A stretch of 64,000 nt of DNA, taken from positions 1 through 64,000 of the forward strand of contig JAUXNG010000084.1 in assembly GCA_030682835.1 (NCBI GenBank), in the 5' to 3' direction. Under the pieces are notes generated by a model, which was not told where the DNA came from, did no database searches, and saw only the letters and a list, made by a program, of their open reading frames with translations. This document shows, piece by piece, positions 1-8,196 of this stretch; positions within the stretch are counted from its first letter, which is position 1; the number at the start of each line of letters is the position of its first letter. This stretch comes from Hydrogenophaga sp. Lineage in GTDB: Bacteria; Pseudomonadota; Gammaproteobacteria; Burkholderiales; Burkholderiaceae_C. A program made the translations under genes and the position numbers.

Positions 1-53
1 CGACCACGGTTTGACGCCACGAATCGCAGATTTGAAAGTGAACAGGAAAGTCA

Positions 54-125
54 ATGAAATCAACGATCTACCAACACCACCTCCGCGCCAGTGCTAGCTT
101 TTCGTACCGTCACTTATTGCACTGA
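54..125 (+). CDS. Possible 23-residue leader ORF
   Basis: An ATG at 54 sits 7 nt after an AGGAAAG ribosome-binding site, better placed than any start signal for the overlapping Ser/Gly-rich gene. It opens a 23-codon frame (MKSTIYQHHL...) that stops at 125. It overlaps the beginning of that gene in another frame. It could be a leader peptide, or the true start of the downstream gene displaced by a frameshift. No homology is recognised. Confidence 0.25.
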   Translation: MKSTIYQHHLRASASFSYRHLLH

Positions 126-744
126 AAACGAGGAGACCCCGTCAACCCCGGGCTCGCTTCCGTCGGGCACCACCCCGCCAGGCTCGACTTCCTCGGCGGC
201 ATCGCCTGCGTCCAGCTCCATCGGAAGCTCGGGTTCCACCAGCTCCACGAGCTCCTCCGGCATGAGCAGCGGCTCGGGCTCCAGTGCTGGCAGCAGCGCA
301 GGTATGGGCTCCAGCAGCGGCTCCACCGCAGGCTCGGCGGGCAGCGGCTCCTCGGGCATGGGCTCCAGCATGTCCGGCAGTTCGGGCAGCACGGGTGGTT
401 CCAGCAACACGGGCAGCGGTGGCAGCCTCACCGGCTCGGGTTCGTCCAGCGGCTCTTCCATGAGCGACAGCTCGCGCAGTGGCGCATCCTCGCCCAACCT
501 GCCGCGACTGGAAGATGCAGTGCACGGCTCGTCCCTGGGTGGCGGCTCGTCCATGAACCGGCAGAGCAGCCAGCGTGGCCAGAACGGCAACGGCCAGGGC
601 CGCCAGAACAACAGCCTGTCTGACATGCTGGGCCAGCAAGGCGAACTGCTGGACCGCGTGCGTCACACCGTGCGCGAGCACCCGCTCGCCGCCATGGCAG
701 GCGCTCTGGTGCTGGGCTCGCTGCTGTCGCGTCGCCGCCATTGA
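91..744 (+). CDS. Ser/Gly-rich protein with DUF883-like C-terminal membrane anchor
   Basis: About 150 residues of Ser/Gly/Thr-rich low-complexity sequence precede a Gln/Asn-rich stretch. The C-terminal 30 residues contain DRVRHTVREHPLAAMAGAL and end LLSRRRH. That tail closely matches the end of the ElaB/YqjD (DUF883) protein encoded at 19187-19579 (STVREHPIAAMATALAVG), so the protein is probably a disordered domain tethered to the inner membrane by a single C-terminal helix. DUF883 proteins of enteric bacteria are stress-induced and ribosome-associated; whether that applies here is inference. The GTG start at 91 has a weak ribosome-binding site and an in-frame stop lies at 55, so the N-terminus is uncertain. 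No -24/-12 element is visible, but the upstream region is cut by the window edge. Confidence 0.6.
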   Translation: MLAFRTVTYCTENEETPSTPGSLPSGTTPPGSTSSAASPASSSIGSSGSTSSTSSSGMSSGSGSSAGSSAGMGSSSGSTAGSAGSGSSGMGSSMSGSSGSTGGSSNTGSGGSLTGSGSSSGSSMSDSSRSGASSPNLPRLEDAVHGSSLGGGSSMNRQSSQRGQNGNGQGRQNNSLSDMLGQQGELLDRVRHTVREHPLAAMAGALVLGSLLSRRRH

Positions 745-779
745 CGGCAAGGGGCCGCGCAGGCCCTTGAAACCATCGC

Positions 780-799
780 ACGGGGCCTTCGGGCCCCGT
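780..799 (+). terminator. UUCG-capped hairpin after the Ser/Gly-rich gene
   Basis: Perfect 8-bp arms ACGGGGCC and GGCCCCGT enclose a TTCG tetraloop 36 bp after the stop codon. The following tract (TTGTCGTT) is only moderately T-rich, so termination may be partial. Confidence 0.55.
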
Positions 800-829
800 T
801 GTCGTTCAGGGGCGCGCCCACTCCTACCC

Positions 830-844
830 GGCATGCGGTTTGCC
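830..844 (+). promoter_or_regulatory. Candidate sigma-54 promoter for the 905-1231 gene
   Basis: GGCATG-cggt-TTGCC has the GG-N10-GC spacing of a -24/-12 promoter, with one mismatch in the -24 block. The predicted transcript start would be near 855, about 50 nt before the ATG. It belongs to the family of similar elements found across 0.8-22.3 kb. Confidence 0.55.
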
Positions 845-904
845 GCCCACATGGTGGCCACAAGGGCCGGTGCCGCCACCGGGTCCGCGCCGCGGGAGAT
901 GCCC

Positions 905-1231
905 ATGACTTTGCAAAAGCTCAGCGCGCTGGAATGCCCGGAAGTGCCCAGCCCGACGCGCGAACGCGAACCCGAAGCGGTGCCCTGCGTGCTGCTGCAA
1001 GCAGGGGCTCTGCCCTCAGACGAGACCCAAGCAAACGAAGCGCACCCGCCCTCGCCTGCGGCACCCGAGCCAGCGGTCGAAGACGAGTCGGCCGATCCGG
1101 TGGGCGACGGTCACAGCGACGCTGAACTGGCTCAGAAGCTCAAGGAATTGCCACGGGAAGTGCCCCGGCCGGGCGAGCGCACTGCGCCTGGTTTCCATCC
1201 GCCGCCCCCAGACAATGAAAAGGGCCGCTGA
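905..1231 (+). CDS. Small acidic, proline-rich hypothetical protein
   Basis: The 108-residue product (MTLQKLSALECPEVPSP...) is rich in Glu, Asp and Pro and has no membrane segment or recognised domain; most of it is predicted to be disordered. The ATG at 905 is preferred over the in-frame ATG at 899 because GGGAG lies 7 nt upstream of it. The stop codon lies inside the terminator hairpin. A candidate sigma-54 promoter is about 60 bp upstream. Function unknown; the only clue is its position in the stress-gene island. Confidence 0.6.
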   Translation: MTLQKLSALECPEVPSPTREREPEAVPCVLLQAGALPSDETQANEAHPPSPAAPEPAVEDESADPVGDGHSDAELAQKLKELPREVPRPGERTAPGFHPPPPDNEKGR

Positions 1232-1246
1232 GCGGCCCATTTTCTG
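1222..1246 (+). terminator. Intrinsic terminator overlapping a stop codon
   Basis: GGGCCGCT-G-AGCGGCCC forms a perfect 8-bp stem followed by ATTTTCT. The stop codon of the 905-1231 gene (1229-1231) is inside the loop and distal arm. Confidence 0.7.
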
Positions 1247-1309
1247 GTTCTGATGATCCATGTGCCTGTCGCCAGACACACGGACGTCAGCCCATGGTTC
1301 AGGGCTTGT

Positions 1310-1765
1310 TCATGCCTCGGCGGCACGTGCCTGGTCGCGCAACATGCGCACCTGATCGTGGTTGCGTTGCACGCCCTGCAGGTGCGTTTCCACCACGCTG
1401 CGCACGTTGGGCGGCAGATCCTGCTCCAGCGCACGGCGGTAGCTGGCCAGGGCCACGTCTTCACCGCGCTCGGTCTCTTCCAGCATCGCCAGGTCGGTGT
1501 AGCCGGCCAGCGCGCCTTTCACGGCCACCCAGCCGCGGTGCATGGCACCCGAGGCCGAGCCCGTGTCTTCGGCGCTGCCACCGTGCTGCACCACGAGTGA
1601 CTGCAGCTCGGCCGCGGCCTTGCGGCATTCGTCGGCGCGCTTCATGAAGAGTTCGCGGATCTGGGGGCTCTTGCAGTGCTCGCCGCTGGTGCGAAAGCCA
1701 TACTCCCCGTCCTTGGAGGTCTCGATGAGTTTGTTCAGGGTCTTGACGACGTCGTTGTGTTCCAT
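1310..1765 (-). CDS. DUF2383 (PA2169-type) four-helix-bundle protein
   Basis: The 151-residue product begins MEHNDVVKTLNKLIETSKDG and continues with the FRTSGE and GYTDLAMLEETERGED blocks typical of the PA2169/DUF2383 family, ferritin-like four-helix proteins found in stress and biofilm contexts. An AGGA ribosome-binding site precedes the ATG at 1765; the upstream in-frame ATG at 1777 would add MRTD. It lies 113 bp downstream of a hybrid histidine kinase on the same strand, and no -24/-12 element was found in that gap, so it may be co-transcribed. Family assignment is confident; molecular function is not known. Confidence 0.8.
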   Translation of the reverse strand: MEHNDVVKTLNKLIETSKDGEYGFRTSGEHCKSPQIRELFMKRADECRKAAAELQSLVVQHGGSAEDTGSASGAMHRGWVAVKGALAGYTDLAMLEETERGEDVALASYRRALEQDLPPNVRSVVETHLQGVQRNHDQVRMLRDQARAAEA

Positions 1766-1878
1766 GTCAGTCCTCATAGAAGTTGGTTGAAAGACTGTGT
1801 GCGCCCGGGGATGGGCACACACCAGCTCTTCCAGTGGGCACGTGGCGTACCCACTCCAGCTCCGCAGGACGACGCGGC

Positions 1879-4149
1879 TCAGCTCCGGCTGGTGCTGATG
1901 GCGTCGTAGAGCACGGCCACCAGGGCCTCGGGCGAGCATGGCTTGCGCAACAGGCGGAAGCCATCGTTGAGCGCCACATCGCCACTGTGCCCGCTGATGA
2001 GCACCACGGGCAGCTGCGGCAACTCTTGCCGCAACCGCCTGGCCAGGGCCACGCCGTCCATGCCGCCGGGCATGAGCACGTCGGTCAACACCACATCAAA
2101 GGCTGGTGGCTGGTGCACCCGTTGCAAGGCCTGCTCGGCGGTGGAACAGGTTTCGACATCGCAGCCGTACGACGTGAGCAGCGCCGCCGTCACGTCGCGC
2201 AAGGCCTCGTTGTCGTCGATCAGCAGCACACGCGCGCCTTCGATGCTGGCCCCGTCGGCCGGCAGCAGCAGGCCCGGCTCGGTTTTCATGTTGTTCTTCA
2301 TGGGCAGCAGCAGCGACACCGTGGTGCCCAGCCCTGGCGTGCTGTCCAGCCGTGCCGTGCCGCCCGCCTGCTGGCAGAAGCCATACACCTGGCTGAGGCC
2401 CAGCCCGCTGCCCTGCTCGCTCGATTTGGTCGAGAAAAAGGGCTCGAACACCCGCTTGGCTGTGCCCTCGTCAATGCCCGCGCCGCTGTCGCTCACGGTG
2501 ATGATCACGTAGTCGCCCGGGGGCAGACCCGCCGCGTCGTGCCGGTCGGCATTGGCTGCGCGCACCCACACCTCGCCACGCTCGGTGATCGCGTCGCGTG
2601 CGTTGAGCCCCAGGTTGATGAGCGACAGCTCCAGTTCCGACGGGTCCACGAAGATCGGCTGCGTGGCCGGGTGCACATCGATCGACAGCGCAATGCGCGA
2701 GCCCAGCACCGACTTCATGAGCTCACCGATCTCCGGCAGCGAGTCCGACAGGTACACGGTGCGCGGCCTGACCGACTGGCGGCCCGCAAACCGCAGCAGG
2801 TGCTGCGTCAGCCGGCTGCCCGACTCGACGGCGCGCAGCGTGGCGGCAATCGGTGCGGCCAGCTCCGGGGCGGTCACGCGCCGCTGCATCAAGTAGGCGC
2901 TGTTGCTGATGACGCCCAGCAGATTGTTGAAGTCGTGCGCCACGCCGCCGGTGAGGCGGCCCAGCGCCTCCACGCGCTGAACGCTGGACAGCCGCTGCTC
3001 GGCGTTGCGCGTCTGCGCCACCGCCCCGGCCACCTGGCGCTCCATGTCGAGGCGGGCATTGCGCATCGAGCGGCTGGCCTTGGCCATGGCCGCAGCCACC
3101 TCGTCGCACTCGGAAATGCCGGTGGGAGCCGGCTCCACGGCGGCGCCCGCTTCCATGCGGGCGGCCGCATCCTTGAGCGTCACGATGGGGGCCACGATGC
3201 TGCTCGACACGCGCGCAGAGCCCAGCAGGGCCAGCCCCATCAGCACCAGGGCGCCGAACGCCACATTGAGCACCGCCTTGGGCACCACGCCCTCGAAGTC
3301 TTCCCTGGGCATGGCGGTGATGTAGGTCCAGCCCTGCGGCGAGGTGTTGAAGTAGGCCATCACCGGCTTGCCGTCCAGGCTGATCGACTCCATAAGACCT
3401 TCGCGATGCATCGCCAGACGCTCGCGCAGGTCGGGTGTGGCTTCTCGGCCCGCAAAGGCCACACCACCCGGGTGCCGCGCCACCACACGGCCGTCGCTGT
3501 CGAGCACGGCGCCCACCCAGTCGGGCGCCAGCTGCTGGCGGTCGATGATGGCCTGCATTTCTTCGGGCAGTACCGTGAGTTTGAGGTTGAGCACGGTCTG
3601 GCCATCGCGGCGCAGCGGCTCCACCAGCGCGGCGTGGTAAGCGCCCTGCCGGGCGTCGATCGCCAGGGGCTTGACCACCGGGCTGTCGCTCATGTCGTCG
3701 TCGGCCGCGCCCGGCAGTGTGTCGGACGGCGGCTCGGCCAGGGGCAAGCGGGTGTCGATCAGCAGCTTGTCGGCGGTGCGCACTTCCAGCCAGCCGCGCA
3801 GCCCCTGAAGGGTGCGGCGCGCCTGGAGGTCAAAAGCGCGCAGGGTTTCGGGGTCGATGTCGGGCGCATCGTCGAGCATGCGGGACAGCGAGAGCGCGCG
3901 CACCACGGCGCGGCGCTGCGCCAGTTCGCCGTCGAGCACCATCGACACGGCCCGGGCGGTCTCCTTGAGCAGCCGCTCGTTGGCCTCGCGCTCCATGCGG
4001 TAGGTCACGCCGAGCACCCACATGGCCGCCAGCAACGCGGGCAGCATGATCGACATCACCAGCAACGCCAGCCGCGTGCGTACCGACATGCGCCGCCCCG
4101 GTGGACGGGGACGCTCTAGCGCCGGGCTCGGGTGGGCGATGGTGACCAA
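1879..4149 (-). CDS. Membrane-bound hybrid sensor histidine kinase with receiver domain
   Basis: About 756 residues from a TTG start at 4149, which has AAGGAA 6 nt upstream; the next in-frame ATG is at 4089. Two membrane segments (about 26-46 and 290-312) flank a periplasmic sensor region of the Cache type. A HAMP-like linker, a HisKA domain with HDFNN (His near 404), an HATPase domain ([24 protein letters not shown]) and a C-terminal receiver (LIDDNE; phospho-acceptor Asp in LTDVLMPG near 688; Lys in RKP near 735) follow. It has no DNA-binding output and no cognate regulator alongside, so it must signal to a partner elsewhere. A candidate sigma-54 promoter lies about 85 bp upstream. Confidence 0.85.
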   Translation of the reverse strand: MVTIAHPSPALERPRPPGRRMSVRTRLALLVMSIMLPALLAAMWVLGVTYRMEREANERLLKETARAVSMVLDGELAQRRAVVRALSLSRMLDDAPDIDPETLRAFDLQARRTLQGLRGWLEVRTADKLLIDTRLPLAEPPSDTLPGAADDDMSDSPVVKPLAIDARQGAYHAALVEPLRRDGQTVLNLKLTVLPEEMQAIIDRQQLAPDWVGAVLDSDGRVVARHPGGVAFAGREATPDLRERLAMHREGLMESISLDGKPVMAYFNTSPQGWTYITAMPREDFEGVVPKAVLNVAFGALVLMGLALLGSARVSSSIVAPIVTLKDAAARMEAGAAVEPAPTGISECDEVAAAMAKASRSMRNARLDMERQVAGAVAQTRNAEQRLSSVQRVEALGRLTGGVAHDFNNLLGVISNSAYLMQRRVTAPELAAPIAATLRAVESGSRLTQHLLRFAGRQSVRPRTVYLSDSLPEIGELMKSVLGSRIALSIDVHPATQPIFVDPSELELSLINLGLNARDAITERGEVWVRAANADRHDAAGLPPGDYVIITVSDSGAGIDEGTAKRVFEPFFSTKSSEQGSGLGLSQVYGFCQQAGGTARLDSTPGLGTTVSLLLPMKNNMKTEPGLLLPADGASIEGARVLLIDDNEALRDVTAALLTSYGCDVETCSTAEQALQRVHQPPAFDVVLTDVLMPGGMDGVALARRLRQELPQLPVVLISGHSGDVALNDGFRLLRKPCSPEALVAVLYDAISTSRS

Positions 4150-4234
4150 CTGCAATTCCTTCGTTGCGGCGCCGAGGCCGCAACTGTTGTCTCGTTCTGT
4201 GGAAACCGGAGCGCAGGGGCCCGGTTGCGGACGA

Positions 4235-4249
4235 GGCAAGCGCAATGCC
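4235..4249 (-). promoter_or_regulatory. Candidate sigma-54 promoter for the hybrid kinase
   Basis: Read on the minus strand this is GGCATT-gcgc-TTGCC, with GG-N10-GC spacing. The predicted start is near 4224, which gives a leader of about 75 nt to the TTG at 4149. It is back-to-back with the element at 4287-4301 for the divergent outer-membrane gene. Confidence 0.45.
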
Positions 4250-4286
4250 CACCAGCCGTCAGGGGCATCTTACAGCCGAGTCAGCG

Positions 4287-4301
4287 GGCACGCAGCTTGC
4301 C
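4287..4301 (+). promoter_or_regulatory. Candidate sigma-54 promoter for the outer-membrane protein gene
   Basis: GGCACG-cagc-TTGCC matches the -24/-12 consensus with correct spacing. The predicted start is near 4312, about 57 nt before the ATG at 4369. Confidence 0.7.
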
Positions 4302-4368
4302 CGATGGGGGAGCACTGTGCCCGCACCGGGGTGCAGGCTCATTTCGCAACCAACCCATAGGACTGACC

Positions 4369-5340
4369 ATGACCCTCTCGAAGCAAACCCTCAGGAACTG
4401 GCCGATGGCGGCCCTTGCGCTGGCCATCAGCTGCACCGTGTCCGCCCAGACCGCCGGAACCACCGGCACGACGTCCGGCGGCCAGAGCGCCAGCCCCACC
4501 GAACTGCAGAACCAGACCACGGGCACCTCTGGCAACACGGGCACGATGGGCACCACCGGCACGACGTCCACCACGGGCACGACCGGCACGATGGGTACCA
4601 CGGGCACCACGTCCACCACCGGCACCACTGGCACCATGGGCACGACAGGCACCGCCGGAACCACGGGCACGACGGCCACCCCGGGTGGCAGCGGCTCGAT
4701 GGACCGCACCACGGGCGCCACCGGCACCATGGGCACGACCGGCACCACGGGCACCGCATCGGGCTACCAGAGCGGCTCCACCGCCACGGGCGGTTCGATG
4801 ATGGGTCGTCCGATGTACTCCCAGGGTGAAGGCAACTACTCGCTGATTCCCTACTCCACCGGCGGCTACGTCGGCGTGAACATCGGCACCCCCGACTACG
4901 ACACCCCTTGCGCTGCTGGCTTCCGCTGCTCGAACAACACCACCGCGTACAAGCTGTACACCGGTGGCATGTTCAATGAATACGTGGGCGCCGAGCTGGG
5001 CTACGTGAACATGGGCCGCGCCTACCGCGCTGGCGGCCGCACCGAAGCCCACGGTATCAACCTGAGCCTGGTGGGCCGTCTGCCACTGGGTGGCTTCAAC
5101 GTGTTCGGCAAGGTCGGCACCACCTATGGCCGCACCGAGGTGAGCGCCAGCCCGCTGGCCCTGACCACGGCCACCGGCAAAGACAAAGGCTGGGGCGGCT
5201 CTTACGGCGTGGGCGTCGGCTTCGACCTGACCCCTGCCTCGGCCATCGTGCTCGAGTGGGAGCGTCACGATTTCCGCTTCTCGGGCCAGGGCAAGCAGAA
5301 CATCGACACCACCATGCTGGGCTACGTCCACCGCTTCTGA
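4369..5340 (+). CDS. Outer-membrane beta-barrel protein with Thr/Gly repeat domain
   Basis: The 323-residue product has a cleavable signal peptide (about 1-26, ending VSAQ). A spacer at about 27-135 is built almost wholly of Gly-Thr-Thr/Met repeats. A C-terminal domain of about 170 residues has alternating aromatic beta strands ([39 protein letters not shown]) and ends in Phe, the usual outer-membrane insertion signal. It resembles small OmpA-type barrels (OMP_b-brl). AGGA precedes the ATG by 8 nt. The repeat domain would probably lie on the periplasmic side or form an N-terminal extension; its role is unknown. It has a strong sigma-54-type promoter and a double terminator, so it is probably a single-gene unit. 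Confidence 0.8.
   Translation: MTLSKQTLRNWPMAALALAISCTVSAQTAGTTGTTSGGQSASPTELQNQTTGTSGNTGTMGTTGTTSTTGTTGTMGTTGTTSTTGTTGTMGTTGTAGTTGTTATPGGSGSMDRTTGATGTMGTTGTTGTASGYQSGSTATGGSMMGRPMYSQGEGNYSLIPYSTGGYVGVNIGTPDYDTPCAAGFRCSNNTTAYKLYTGGMFNEYVGAELGYVNMGRAYRAGGRTEAHGINLSLVGRLPLGGFNVFGKVGTTYGRTEVSASPLALTTATGKDKGWGGSYGVGVGFDLTPASAIVLEWERHDFRFSGQGKQNIDTTMLGYVHRF
4540..4755 (+). repeat. Degenerate tandem repeat coding for Gly-Thr-rich spacer
   Basis: Short units based on GGCACNACC/GGCACGATG are repeated through the 5' third of the outer-membrane protein gene and encode GTTGTM-type repeats. The unit length is a multiple of three, so gain or loss of units would keep the reading frame. Confidence 0.8.
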
Positions 5341-5349
5341 ACCTGACCG

Positions 5350-5421
5350 GCTCCAGCACCCCAAGGGGTGCCGGAGCAGGCAGATCTCAAGCCGCCAGTG
5401 CAAATGCCCTGGCGGCTTTTT
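5350..5421 (+). terminator. Two hairpins ending the outer-membrane protein transcript
   Basis: A GCTCC/GCACCCC-type hairpin spans 5350-5377. A classic terminator follows at 5391-5421: GCCGCCA and TGGCGGC arms followed directly by TTTTT. Confidence 0.8.
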
Positions 5422-5495
5422 CACGACTGCAGCTGCAGCAAGCCCTTCTCAAACCAGAGGCTCCTTGTCAACCCCGGTGCCCGGTTCGACAGGCG

Positions 5496-5523
5496 TAAAA
5501 AAACGCCGGACATGCCGGCGTTT
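5496..5523 (-). terminator. Intrinsic terminator of the BON lipoprotein gene
   Basis: AAACGCCGG and CCGGCGTTT arms surround a 5-nt loop. On the minus strand the stem is followed by a run of T (the A tract at 5497-5503). Confidence 0.8.
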
Positions 5524-5542
5524 CTGCTGAGGCGGGAGACGC

Positions 5543-5860
5543 TCAGTTCGTGCCGCTGCGCACCACGATGTTGTTCGTCACGGCGCGCACATCGGGCACG
5601 GCGCGAGCAATCGACGAGGCCAGGTCTTTCTCGGCCTGGGTGGTGGCGAAGCCCGACAGCTGCACGGTGCCGTTCAGCGTTTCCACGCCAATGCGCATGG
5701 CGCTGACACGGCGGTCGTCGGCAAAACGGGCCTTCACGCGGGTGGTGATGGTGGCGTCGTCAACATACTGGCCCACGCTGCTCTGACCGCTGGTGACTGC
5801 ACAGCCGGTCGCGGCCAGGGAGCCGATGGCAATCATGGAGGCAAGAATCAATGTTTTCAT
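5543..5860 (-). CDS. BON-domain lipoprotein (OsmY-like, single domain)
   Basis: The 105-residue product has a lipoprotein signal with lipobox AATGC near residue 20, then one BON domain (DDATITTRVKARF; IGVETLNGTVQLSGF; VTNNIVV). BON proteins such as OsmY bind phospholipid or stabilise the envelope and are induced by osmotic stress in enterics. This one is shorter than OsmY, which has two BON domains. AAGGAAA precedes the ATG. A near-perfect sigma-54 element lies 37 bp upstream and a terminator follows, so it is probably monocistronic. Confidence 0.85.
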   Translation of the reverse strand: MKTLILASMIAIGSLAATGCAVTSGQSSVGQYVDDATITTRVKARFADDRRVSAMRIGVETLNGTVQLSGFATTQAEKDLASSIARAVPDVRAVTNNIVVRSGTN

Positions 5861-5896
5861 GGAATTTCCTTTCGAGGGGTGGGAGAGCCACTGTCG

Positions 5897-5911
5897 GGCA
5901 AGCGGCGTGCC
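5897..5911 (-). promoter_or_regulatory. Candidate sigma-54 promoter for the BON lipoprotein
   Basis: On the minus strand this reads GGCACG-ccgc-TTGCC, a full -24 block and -12 core with correct spacing. The predicted start is near 5886, giving a 26-nt leader. Confidence 0.7.
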
Positions 5912-5943
5912 TGCTCAACAGTGGAATACCGGCGCAGATGCCT

Positions 5944-7155
5944 TCAGGTGCGTGAAGCTGCCACTGCGTACCGTGGTTCGACCGCCAGGTTGTCGGCGCT
6001 GGTGTCCTCTTCACGGGCCAGCAGGGCGGCCTGGTGCGAAGCGCTCATCAGGCTGTCGATGCTGCGCGCGCTGCGTTCCCACGAGCTGGACGCCACCAGG
6101 CTTTCCATCTCATGCGCGCGCACGGCCTGTTCCTCAGGCGTGGCGTTCAGCAGCTTGCTGCAAGCCTCGACGAACGCCTCTGGGCTGTGCGACACCTCGA
6201 CCGCACTGCCGTAGAGCGTGATCACGTCCTTCACCGCTGTGCTCACCACGGGCTTGCCGCCGGCCATGTATTCCAGCGTCTTGGTCGGGCTGATGAAGCG
6301 CGTGGCCTCGTTCAGGGCAAAAGGCATCATGGCCACGTCCCAACCGGCCAGGAAATACGGCAGGCGTTCATAGCCCTGCATGCCCAGCCAGTGGATGTTG
6401 TCGCGGCGCGGCAGGCTATCGGGGTCTATCTTCACCACCGGGCCGACCATGACCACCTGCCAGTCGGGGTTGTGGTCGGCCACACGCTCCACCAGCGACA
6501 GGTCAAGGCGCTCATCGATGACGCCGAAGTACCCGATGCGGGGTCCGGCAATCGAGCCCTGCAGGGCCTGCACCGACTGGTATTCGTCGCTGTCGTCACG
6601 CAGGCTGGCGGGGTCGTAGTGCTTCGCGTCCACCGAGCTGGGAATGCAGTGCACGCTGGGGTGCTGGTTGCGCTTGGCGTCGAACAGCGAGGGTCCGCCG
6701 GTGAACACCACAGCGGCGCGCTTCATGAGAGCGGTTTCGCGCTGGCGCAGCTGGCGCGGAGCGCCCTTGAAGGCGCTCAGCTCGTCCATGCAGTCGTACA
6801 CCACACAGCTCGGGTCCAGCGGCTCCACCAGCGGCAGGGCCATGGGGGTGTAGAGCCACACCACCGGGTTGCGCACCTGCTCGGCGGCCATCCAGGCGGT
6901 CACCAGCGGCTGCAGAACCGCCAGCTGGTCGTCGTGGAAGCCGGGCATGGCCACCGGTGTGTGGGGCACCAGCACCGTGAGCTGCGGCCCCACCACGCGG
7001 GTTTCAATGAAGGCCTTGCCCTCGGTTGGCACGGGCTCTTCGACAAAGAAGACACGCCATCGACCCGCCAGTCGCGTCAGCAGATGCTGCGGGCGCTGGA
7101 GCACGAAGCCCCAGCGAAGATGAGAGAAAACGACAAGGGCGGGTGGTGCGGACAT
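5944..7155 (-). CDS. Glycosyltransferase family 1-like protein
   Basis: The 403-residue product begins MSAPPALVVFSHLRWGFVLQ; the HLRWGFVLQRPQHLL motif near residues 11-25 is typical of GT4-fold enzymes often linked to UDP-galactopyranose mutase. The C-terminal nucleotide-sugar domain has ISPTKTLEYMAGGKPVVST, with the Glu of the E-X7-E-type motif. It probably transfers a sugar during exopolysaccharide or glycan synthesis in the cytoplasm. CAGGGA precedes the ATG at 7155, which is preferred over a further upstream start at 7200. It stands alone, with no mutase or other glycan gene nearby. No -24/-12 element was seen upstream. Confidence 0.75.
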   Translation of the reverse strand: MSAPPALVVFSHLRWGFVLQRPQHLLTRLAGRWRVFFVEEPVPTEGKAFIETRVVGPQLTVLVPHTPVAMPGFHDDQLAVLQPLVTAWMAAEQVRNPVVWLYTPMALPLVEPLDPSCVVYDCMDELSAFKGAPRQLRQRETALMKRAAVVFTGGPSLFDAKRNQHPSVHCIPSSVDAKHYDPASLRDDSDEYQSVQALQGSIAGPRIGYFGVIDERLDLSLVERVADHNPDWQVVMVGPVVKIDPDSLPRRDNIHWLGMQGYERLPYFLAGWDVAMMPFALNEATRFISPTKTLEYMAGGKPVVSTAVKDVITLYGSAVEVSHSPEAFVEACSKLLNATPEEQAVRAHEMESLVASSSWERSARSIDSLMSASHQAALLAREEDTSADNLAVEPRYAVAASRT

Positions 7156-7236
7156 AAAAAAATCCCTGACAGGGTTGGATAAATGGGGGCCACTCGCCAC
7201 ACGCGGGCTCAGGCCCGTGCGTGGTCAGGCAGCAGT

Positions 7237-7845
7237 TCAGCGGGATTTGCTGGTCGACTTGGAAGCAGCGCGTTTGCGGGCGGGCGCAGCGGGTGCAACG
7301 TCCATCTCGGCCTCGTCGTCCTCTTCGTCTTCAGCGCTCGATTCCCCTTCTTCCATGGGCGCGTGCACGGCCATGAGTTCTTCGCGACGGCTCTCGACCT
7401 GCTGGGCGAGCGACTCCCAGTCGAGCTTGGCGCTCTCCAGGGCGGGGAACATTTCGCCCTCTTCTTCCTTCACGTGGTGCAGCACGTATTCGCACAGCAC
7501 GGTGAAACGCGCGAAGTACTTGTCATCGGCGGGCGACATCACGCTGAGCTGGTCAATCAGCGTGTGGGCCGACTCATGCTCCACCTCGGCCTCGTCGAGC
7601 ATGTCGGTGTCTTTCAGCGCCTCGCGAGCGGCGGGGTACAGCAGCTCTTCTTCCAGGGCAGCGTGGATCTGCAGCTCGGTCAGCACCTGCTGCACCAGGG
7701 CTTGAGCGGCTTCGGTGTCTTCTTCGGTGTCGAGCTTTTTGAAATCGCGAAACGCCTTCTTGACGCGCTTGTGGTCGTCCACAAGGGCACCAAGGATGGT
7801 GGAACGGGCGGCGGTAGCAGCGCGGCTGCTGGGTCGGGTGGCCAT
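7237..7845 (-). CDS. Hemerythrin HHE-domain protein with charged C-terminal tail
   Basis: The 202-residue product contains HHE cation-binding helices: DDHKRVKKAF near 24-33, IHAALEEELLYP near 58-69, EHESAHTLI near 88-96 and HHVKEEEGEMFP near 121-132. The His/Glu pattern would hold a di-iron centre. The last 60 residues are very acidic, then Lys/Arg/Ser-rich. Such proteins are proposed to bind oxygen, NO or iron. GAGGAG precedes the ATG at 7845. The gene is divergent from rpoN and has its own sigma-54-type element. A second HHE protein is encoded at 18007-18672. Confidence 0.85.
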   Translation of the reverse strand: MATRPSSRAATAARSTILGALVDDHKRVKKAFRDFKKLDTEEDTEAAQALVQQVLTELQIHAALEEELLYPAAREALKDTDMLDEAEVEHESAHTLIDQLSVMSPADDKYFARFTVLCEYVLHHVKEEEGEMFPALESAKLDWESLAQQVESRREELMAVHAPMEEGESSAEDEEDDEAEMDVAPAAPARKRAASKSTSKSR

Positions 7846-7882
7846 GTAGAAGCTCCTCAAGTGGGTTTGGAGAACCTCAAAT

Positions 7883-7897
7883 GGCAAGGCATGTGCC
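7883..7897 (-). promoter_or_regulatory. Candidate sigma-54 promoter for the first hemerythrin gene
   Basis: The minus strand reads GGCACA-tgcc-TTGCC with GG-N10-GC spacing. The predicted start is near 7872, giving a leader of about 27 nt. Confidence 0.65.
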
Positions 7898-7920
7898 CGA
7901 CACGGTGAACCGCCTTCAAA

Positions 7921-7950
7921 TTGACCGAAACCGAGGCAATTCGGTACTTT
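7921..7950 (+). promoter_or_regulatory. Possible sigma-70-type promoter upstream of rpoN
   Basis: TTGACC at 7921 and TACTTT at 7945 are separated by 18 bp. This would give rpoN a housekeeping promoter besides the -24/-12 element at 8088. The 351-bp gap between the hemerythrin and rpoN starts holds only these candidate control sites and no gene. Confidence 0.3.
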
Positions 7951-8087
7951 TTACCGCACATTTCGCCACATCAGCGAGCGCTTATTTGCGCTTTTCACTA
8001 GTCGCCACGGCGCAGCTACGGCTCATCCCCTGTTGCGGCGCGGGTTTGCAGGCGATTCGTCACAAAGGGCAACAAACGCGCCCGGCT

Positions 8088-8102
8088 GGCACAGGCCTTG
8101 CG
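8088..8102 (+). promoter_or_regulatory. Candidate sigma-54 promoter in front of rpoN
   Basis: GGCACA-ggcc-TTGCG is preceded by CT, so positions -26 to -11 read CTGGCACA-N4-TTGC, among the closest matches in the window. The predicted start is near 8113, about 84 nt before the ATG. If used, the sigma factor would activate its own gene. Confidence 0.6.
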
Positions 8103-8196
8103 GTTGGGTTGGCATGCCGATGAGCGCCTGCCTGCAAGCGGGCCCCTCCGGCCCCCCGTTCTGCCTCTTGAAACCTGCCACACGGAGACCCCCCTC

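Noticed and set aside
1766-1878. GGGCACG at about 1840 as a promoter for the DUF2383 gene
   Set aside because: It points away from the gene (plus strand) and has no TTGC core at the right distance.
1783-4119. 778-codon plus-strand ORF opposite the hybrid kinase gene
   Set aside because: Its His/Gly/Arg/Ala-rich translation has no domain and it lies antisense to a gene with clear HisKA, HATPase and receiver motifs. Long antisense frames are expected in DNA of this GC content.
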